Assembly (NCBI RefSeq): GCF_003073045.1
Contig: NC_037593.1
Span: 18,032,725-18,096,724, forward strand
Length of the DNA: 64,000 nt
Origin: Pomacea canaliculata
Taxonomy: Eukaryota > Mollusca > Gastropoda > Architaenioglossa > Ampullariidae
Reading direction: 5' to 3'
The position numbers and the translations under genes are program-made. Positions 57,901-64,000 of this stretch are shown piece by piece. A model generated the notes under the pieces. The model searched no databases and had not been told where the DNA came from. It saw only the letters and a list, made by a program, of their open reading frames with translations. Numbering within the stretch: position 1 is the first letter of the stretch; each line of letters opens with the position of its first letter.

Positions 57901-60431
57901 CTGCTGGTTTTTTTAAAAAATTAGTTTAATAACTAACCTAAGATTGGAAGACAATAGGGTACTCTCTAATTTTTATAACTAAAGGAGAGTGGGGTTCAAT
58001 CATGGGGTATGTTTGATTAGAGTATGTTTCCAAGGGTGTATTTATTTTCTCTGTACTTAAATGTTACTGGTGACTCTAAATGAAATGGGAAAAAAGTCTC
58101 ATATGCTTCCTCAAGGGAGAAAGGTTGATAAGCTTAATTTGCCTTTATCGGGTGGCCAGTTTCTCTCCTGCCTCCCCAACTCATAAAGTCTTTTGATCTG
58201 TTCGGTAGTGATGACACCCAAATGCATCACCTAATTCTTTATCCAGTTACCCCTCTCCCTTCCCCCGATTTTATATATCACAGCTAGAAAAATGGGGAGC
58301 AATCTAAATGAATGATGCCATGTACCCTGGCTTGTGTAGTTTCACTTTTCTTCTATTAGTGTGTTTATTTCTATTTTACCAAATCAAATGTTAGCATGGT
58401 GAGAAAGTTGTAAATAAAATGATAAACAGAGCAAGAAAATGACTTAGTCAAATGAAATTAATAATAATATTTTGAGTAGTGATTGAACTGAAATCTTTAC
58501 CTTTAAATATAAACATCTATAGTTTGTGATGTTCTGTCAAATTTATCAAGTATTTTTTGAGGAAAAATATTGAAACAGTTCATTTCTGTGATGAATGCAT
58601 CATTTTTAGGTAACACTTTTTATGTGCAGTGAGAATCTGGGATGTCCGGCCATATGCTCCACAAGAGCGATGTGTGAAAATCATGTCAGGCCACCAACAC
58701 ACATTTGAAAAGGTGAGACTTTAAGTAATTGAACTTGCTAGATTTCTTTAAAACTCAACTTATGTGACCATTTATCTTACATTTTGCTGTTGGTTATAAA
58801 AGCCATATATTATTAGGCCATAGTGGTAACAAACAGAAACCGCATAAAGGTAAAAATTGTGTGGGCTTCAGAACCATTTTAGTTCTCTGCCTTTGATGAT
58901 AGCTCTAATGTAGGCTGTAAAGTATTTGACTTCAGTATTTTTGGCTGAACTGCTATAACAATGCTGAAACCAGGTATGTTCTAACTATAATCTTCATTTA
59001 GTTTTATGTGCACACATCCCTTACTGAGACTGAGCATAAGCCATAGCACTGTCAAATTCTGCATAATCATGGAGGTCAACTTTCATTCACTTGCAGAATC
59101 TGCTTCGTTGTACCTGGTCACCAGATGGCAGCAAAGTGGCCTCGGGGTCTGGTGATCGCTTTGTTTATGTCTGGGACACAACATCTCGGCGCATAATTTA
59201 TAAACTTCCTGGTCATGCAGGCTCTGTCAATGATGTTGATTTTCACCCATATGAACCCGTTTGTAAGTATCCTAAATACATGTTGTGCTTGCATTATTAA
59301 ATCACATTTTCTTGCAGAAAATATTAAATAGCACAAACTTATTTCTTACAAAATTCCTTCGCAATATTCTATAAACTGTCAATTGTATTTAAGGGAATCA
59401 TCTCTTCTCGTGTTTTTAAGAAACCACAGCATGGAAGTTATCCTTTGAAATTAGATTAAAAGCAAAAGACTCAATGCGCTTTACACAATTAAAAACAAAC
59501 AACAGTGTAATACAGAGTCATAGTATGTGCGCCACTTTAGAGAAATAATAATAAAGTACACAGTAAAATAAGAACACATACATGGATGCATGCAACATGC
59601 AAGTGTTATGTCTATAGAATGACAAATAGGATGAAACCAGCAATTCGCTCCCAGCTTGCGGAATCTAGTTGAAAAAATGCAAGCGAGGCTGCAAATCATC
59701 TTATCCATACCAAGTTCTAGCCGCAGAATGAACCAAATAGACAGGAGTCGTTACTGTTTTTCCTGCTCGTACTTTGCAAAATGTTTCTTGGAAAACTACT
59801 ATCCAATAAGCTCACAAGCCAAGACATGAGTTGTTATTGTTTTTCTTGCTCTTAGAATAGTTTGCGACGTGCTTTTTGGAAAACCGTAATATCCAATGAG
59901 TTCACAAGCCTGGGAAGCATTTTAAATCCACCGATGTAATAATATCTACAAAATACATTCAAATTGTCATCATCCTGAGTGGGTTACAAATCTGGAGGTG
60001 ATTCATACATTGTTTTGATGTGGTGCTTTATGAATCACTGAACATTGCTAGAAGCTTCCAGGTAAAAGAAGAATATTACAGAAGATAGATTACTAGTGTG
60101 TTAACTTGAATTCTAATTATAAAATTTTGAATTTTTTTGTTTATGGTTACTGTGAGGAAATTTGCTACAAAAGGGTTGTAGTCGTGCTGAATAAACATTT
60201 ATGATTATTGTGTCTATAATAGGATAGGTTTGTGGATTTAAGTGTTCAGCATACATTTTGCACCAACTACACGTTTAGTTTTGTAAAAGTGGCTGCATTA
60301 TAAAGGATCATCAAATAAGTTTAAAAGGTTTTATTTGCCATATACTTTGCCTTGATGGTTATTGTCTTTTTCTTGCAGTATTGTCATGTTCCAGTGACAA
60401 ACAGATCTATCTTGGGGAACTGGACCAGTGA
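54920..60431 (+). CDS. U5 snRNP 40 kDa WD40 protein (9 exons, 347 aa)
   Basis: WD40-propeller subunit of the U5 snRNP and U4/U6.U5 tri-snRNP (partner of PRPF8), acting in nuclear pre-mRNA splicing. Exons: 54920-55027, 55719-55848, 56053-56146, 56685-56850, 57263-57385, 57723-57843, 58630-58712, 59097-59262 and 60379-60431. Phases close to 1044 nt; human SNRNP40 is about 357 aa. After a short basic N-terminus ([18 protein letters not shown]) come [110 protein letters not shown] and [20 protein letters not shown]. These match the family nearly block for block and give seven WD repeats. Intron 5 has a GC donor. Start is the first ATG; the upstream leader is about 140 bp from a T-rich stretch. 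Confidence 0.96.
57386..57387 (+). other. GC 5' splice site (GC-AG intron) in SNRNP40
   Basis: The exon ends GATATCAAG and the intron begins gcaagtgac. Except for C at position 2 this is a perfect consensus donor (AAG then g-c-aagt). The reading frame and homology (GGIDNDIK then VWDLR in the next exon) require the splice exactly here; no nearby GT keeps the frame. Confidence 0.88.
59745..59910. repeat. Two-unit 83 bp tandem duplication in SNRNP40 intron 8
   Basis: Unit 1 (59745-59827) and unit 2 (59828-59910) both run gagtYgttaYtgtttttcYtgctc ... ttggaaaac ... atccaataag/atgag ... tcacaagcc. Diverged at roughly one base in five, so an old duplication. Confidence 0.8.
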
Positions 60432-60950
60432 TTTACAGATCATGTGTGGTGTGTGAGTGTGCGTACTTGGTTGCTTGCTGGCATGATTGTATGCATACTT
60501 TAGTGACTGTTTATATGCATGCATTTGACTTTGCATTGTGTCTTTGTGATCTGGGATGTGCCAGATTTCTTTCAGTGCAGCTAAAAAAAAAGATAACCAA
60601 CCACTTCCATCAAAATGTTCTTTGAAGGTTTTGGTATTGCCAATACCTTCTTGAAGTATTTTGTCATCAGTTACATTTAGATATATAAATATAGGTCTAT
60701 GTGGAAGATGTGAGTGTGAATGGGGAATAAAATGGTTCATTTTAGCCACGACTTCTTTGGCTTTGCAGGAAGGGGTGTGTGTGTGCTTACACGCATTTGT
60801 TTGCAATTGAGCATGCTTACTTTGTCAGATACCTTGACTTTCACTTGCGTTGTCCACTTTCGATTTTACTTGCCATTCAAGCCATTTTTGTGGGAACATT
60901 TATGTATGAGAAACTTTTTAGCCATAATATAGTTATTATTTAAATTTTAT

Positions 60951-60956
60951 AATAAA
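60951..60956 (+). terminator. SNRNP40 polyadenylation signal
   Basis: AATAAA in tttataataaaattttg, 520 bp after the SNRNP40 stop and 154 bp before the convergent TTC32 stop codon. Confidence 0.55.
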
Positions 60957-61030
60957 ATTTTGAAAATTCTGGTTTAAATAGCCACTGAAAAATGTGTAGT
61001 TATAACAAAACTTGGTAACTGATGCCTAAT

Positions 61031-61036
61031 TTTAAT
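61031..61036 (-). terminator. Candidate TTC32 polyadenylation signal
   Basis: TTTAAT on + is ATTAAA (common variant) on minus, 74 bp past the TTC32 stop codon. Only 75 bp separate it from the SNRNP40 signal on the other strand. Confidence 0.4.
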
Positions 61037-61109
61037 AACACATAGTAAATAAGTACTTCAAAATCACAGTTTTTAAAAGTCCAATCAACTGTATTTCTCA
61101 ATCTTGCTT

Positions 61110-62130
61110 TTACTTTAACAAATTTGATGTGCATGTTTCTTTTGCCATAGCCATTTTTAAGTCCTCCATGCTCTGCTGAAGGCATTTCTGAGCATGCTCA
61201 AAGTCAGGTTTTAAGAACAAAGCTCTCTCCATGTCCTCTACCGCTACTTGAAAGTTACCTGAAATTAAAAAAAAAAATTCTTTCCCAAAACTGTTGACCA
61301 GGCATGATGATTCTTTGCAATAGTCTGCTATACGTTTATTTGAGTAACCTTTACTTTACAGGCAGTGATTCTGCTCCATGAACACTGAGACTATAACATG
61401 AGGTTTTTATACAATATTAAAAGAAAACTGAAACTCAAATTTATCATTGCCTAGAAACAGATTAACCCATGTTTAAGAATTGAAATACACGGACAATAAT
61501 TCAAATTATAAAGTTTTATCACTTTTCATCCTCTCTCTGCATCAACTCTCACATTCTTTTGTTTTCACCTAATGAAAAGCAAAGCAACAGCCGTCACAAA
61601 AAACTGAACTGACAGCTATTTTCTAAGTAATGTTAAGCTTACTCAGTCTGTAATGGATTAGACCTCGGTTGTAGAATGCAACAGCTAAGTTAGGATTGTA
61701 CTCCAGTGCCTTTGTGTAATCAAGCTTTGCTGCTTTGAATTCGACATTCTGATAATTCAAAAGCCCTCGGTTGTTGTATGCCAGAGCAAGTTTTTCTTGG
61801 CTGCAAATGTGAAAAAAAAAAAGATATAAAGTTCTATATAATTCATCATATTTTCATTAGAATAAACACTGAAAAAGTGCTTTCTGAGTTATAGCAGTCA
61901 AGGACATGGTAGAATTTGATAAACATTAACCCGTTTGTTAAAATGAAAAATAGACAATCTACGTCGGCAAACCCTTACATTGACTGACAGTTTGGGTAGG
62001 AACTTGTAGTTTTACAGTTAAGCATGCATTCTTCTGCGAACGCGATGAAACGTGAATATACATTAAATGCTTCCTCTTTCTGTCCGATTTTTTCTAATCT
62101 CTCTGCTTCGAAAAAGTCGTCGCAATTCAT
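61110..62130 (-). CDS. Tetratricopeptide repeat protein 32 (3 exons, 152 aa)
   Basis: Small TPR protein; molecular role of the family is not established. Exons on minus: 62130-61979, 61800-61643 and 61258-61110, GT-AG, closing to 459 nt; human TTC32 is 151 aa. The N-terminus MNCDDFFEAERLEKIGQKEE with FNVYSRFIAFAEEC matches the helical first repeat. The central block EKLALAYNNRGLLNYQNVEF, then DYTKALEYNPNLAVAFYNRG, then LIHYRL carries two TPR cores (Ala/Tyr-Asn-Arg-Gly and Pro at the helix ends). The last exon has NFQVAVEDMERALFLKPDFE, the final TPR, then a Gln/Glu-rich helix. It is transcribed toward SNRNP40, tail to tail, with 678 bp between stop codons. ATG 62130 is the first in frame; an in-frame TAG lies 54-56 nt upstream. 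Confidence 0.92.
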
Positions 62131-62717
62131 CACGGACACAACGGTTCAGATTGACGTCCCCTTCCTCCTGGTCCTAAGAGTGAAGTCCCCTTCCACTACT
62201 CGCAGTATTGTAGAAAATGTTGGAGCCTAATGCTATTAAGATTTTTACTGTTCGTGGTTCTTAAAAGTCAACGGAAGCATCATATCCATGTATTTTAGCC
62301 ATCTTGCTTAACATTTCCTAGGTTTTAGTAAAGTCTTATCAGTAACCAACAATGCAAAGTATATCTGCTATCAAAATCTTCTAGAGCGACTTCGTGTAGC
62401 TACAAAGTAATATTCTTTAAGATTTGAGTGCTTTTAACAGAAGTTAACGGTACTTTTTTTTTTACCATAAAATGACTTATTGTCATCCTCATTGGGTCGG
62501 GACGTTTTTCCAGACTTTTCTATAGATGTGCTGTGTAAACGAAGTTACTTGGCACCCGATTGGCAATCACCTTTAACCGACAAATATGTTAAAAAGATGC
62601 TGTTCGTTCACGACAAAACAACTATCTGTACTTTCAAGCGTAAATACTCTCATGCTCAGACATGCATGCATTTGTGCAGACACAATGATAAAATGAAACA
62701 TGAAAAAGTTTGAATGC
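62131..62717. other. Region between TTC32 start and POLR2K 3' end
   Basis: Short spacer holding the TTC32 5' leader and promoter. No feature recognised apart from T runs near 62455-62464. Confidence 0.5.
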
Positions 62718-62723
62718 TTTATT
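62718..62723 (-). terminator. Candidate POLR2K polyadenylation signal
   Basis: TTTATT on + (AATAAA on minus), about 745 bp past the POLR2K stop. It is the clearest signal upstream of the TTC32 promoter region. Confidence 0.4.
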
Positions 62724-63466
62724 CTTCTGACATCAAAAACTGGATAGTTGTTACTTTTTCTCATGCCCATTAGAACAATGTTGCGGTACACATAAACAGT
62801 TTTGATGTGGTGTCAACATGTATACATTTGCACATAAAGCAATCTCACTTTCTGCATTTAATACAGTCAAACCATAAATTTTAATGCACAACATTCAACT
62901 GTCATTTAAAAACAAGTGCTAACTTCTGAAGATCTTAAACCATAACAACTATCAGGTGCCACACCTTACAAGCATGAATACTTCATGGGTTTCACTTCAC
63001 AATCAGTTTGTGTTTTTAGGGCATAAAAAAAAACCCAACAATGTTTACAAGAAAGGATTTAAGCGTAAAAAAGTGACAACTTCAAATTTCTGTTTGGGTG
63101 GTTGGATGAGCGTGAAAAGGATTGTTCTTTTGACGAGAAAGAAAAAAAAAAGGGGGGGAAAATTTCTAAGTTTCAGTACACTTATTAATGTTAATTAGTA
63201 CTAGTGTACTTCTTGTTACCTGCTCAAAGAGAAGGAGTAAGAATGTGTAAAAAAGCAAAAACAAAAAAAATCACCTACAAGATAATAAATGCCAAGAGAA
63301 ACCGAGTTTCAAGTTTCATCCTGAGACGAATGTTTCTTACAGAGTCTGGGGAAAAACCCTAAAACAAAGTAAAACCAAATTTCTCTTAGAGCAATCCGAA
63401 CTGATAGCTGAAAATGAACAGAAACAATGCCGATGGTGAAGACACTATAGATGTTCTTCTGAGTTT

Positions 63467-64000
63467 TCACCGGGCATCAAATACAACCACTGTATCAAGT
63501 TAAGGATCATAATTGTTATTTTTTTGAAATTTTTAGTAAAATTTCTTAACAACTGTTGATTTCGAGGTGTTATCTAATTGTTCAAATTATTTTCTCACAC
63601 GTCTACTGTCTATTTTGAATCTTCATGAAAAAAGAAAGACAACTAATCGCTTTTAATAAAGCCATATGCAAACAATCACTCGCCAAGTGCTATATTACTG
63701 ATGCTGATATGGGAAAGTAATTGAAATTGAAAATCTTCTTTACATGATATGGAGATTTACACACATTACAATGTGATTGGAACATCTGCCCATTTAGTTC
63801 CTGGGTTCCATGTAATGACATGTTTCCTCTCTCTATACATATCACTATTCAAAATCATACTCTACTAGTATAATATTAGCACTAATAGTTGTATAAACAA
63901 TCATTACAAAGGATACAGCGCTTTGTTCTTTTCTTGTACATGATGCGGTAACCGCATTCTCGACAACGAATAGGATCACGTGCCTTGATTTCATTTTCTG
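63467..64000 (-). CDS. RNA polymerases I/II/III subunit RPB12 (POLR2K), 3' part
   Basis: Small zinc-ribbon subunit shared by all three nuclear RNA polymerases. Two exons are visible on minus. The exon from the window edge to 63917 reads [20 protein letters not shown] then YKKRTKR; a final coding exon at 63489-63467 reads LVVFDAR and stop. The split Leu codon (T then TG) gives correct phase, the donor is gtatcc and the acceptor ttgatacag. The peptide is nearly identical to the C-terminal 35 residues of the human protein, including the second CxxC pair (CREC) of the zinc site; the first pair lies beyond the right edge. The last coding exon is only 23 nt. With the 3' UTR, transcription runs toward TTC32 in the same direction. 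Confidence 0.93.

Overview
The window reads as nuclear DNA of an animal, most likely a mollusc and probably a gastropod. Genes are split by GT-AG introns, intergenic DNA is AT-rich and full of LINE and SINE debris, and the encoded proteins resemble animal orthologues (MBOAT1/2, ZnT, SNRNP40, TTC32, POLR2K). The gastropod placement is inference from general character; no database search was run.

Layout. 1-17.4 kb is gene-poor and transposon-rich. A 2.9 kb non-autonomous LTR retrotransposon (1731-4644) has by-eye identical 384 bp LTRs and a 4 bp target duplication, and sits inside an older LINE fragment. Its single ORF is a Gag-like protein that carries a Lin28-type cold-shock domain. Further right are an L2/CR1-like LINE relic (6405-7677), a tRNA-derived SINE, a dispersed repeat of unknown class, and a PIF/Harbinger-like DNA transposon with 23 bp inverted ends and a HARBI1-like first exon (14251-15608). 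17.4-27.2 kb holds a complete 12-exon membrane-bound O-acyltransferase gene on the plus strand. 31.5-52.3 kb holds two head-to-tail zinc-transporter (SLC30A/ZnT2-3-8 type) genes on the minus strand, with matching exon lengths and divergent first exons. A pogo-type MITE and two copies of the dispersed repeat lie in their introns. 54.9-60.4 kb is a complete nine-exon U5 snRNP 40 kDa WD40 gene (SNRNP40) with one GC-AG intron. 61.1-62.1 kb is a complete three-exon TTC32 gene, tail-to-tail with SNRNP40. 63.5 kb to the right edge is the 3' part of POLR2K (RPB12) on the minus strand, whose last coding exon has only 23 nt.

The genes are housekeeping or membrane functions (phospholipid remodelling, vesicular zinc loading, splicing, transcription) and do not form an operon-like unit. 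The one local functional grouping is the ZnT tandem pair. Exon boundaries were worked out by hand from reading frame, splice consensus and recalled family sequences; phases close across every intron of the five main genes except where stated. The most unusual object is the LTR element with a cold-shock domain in its Gag.
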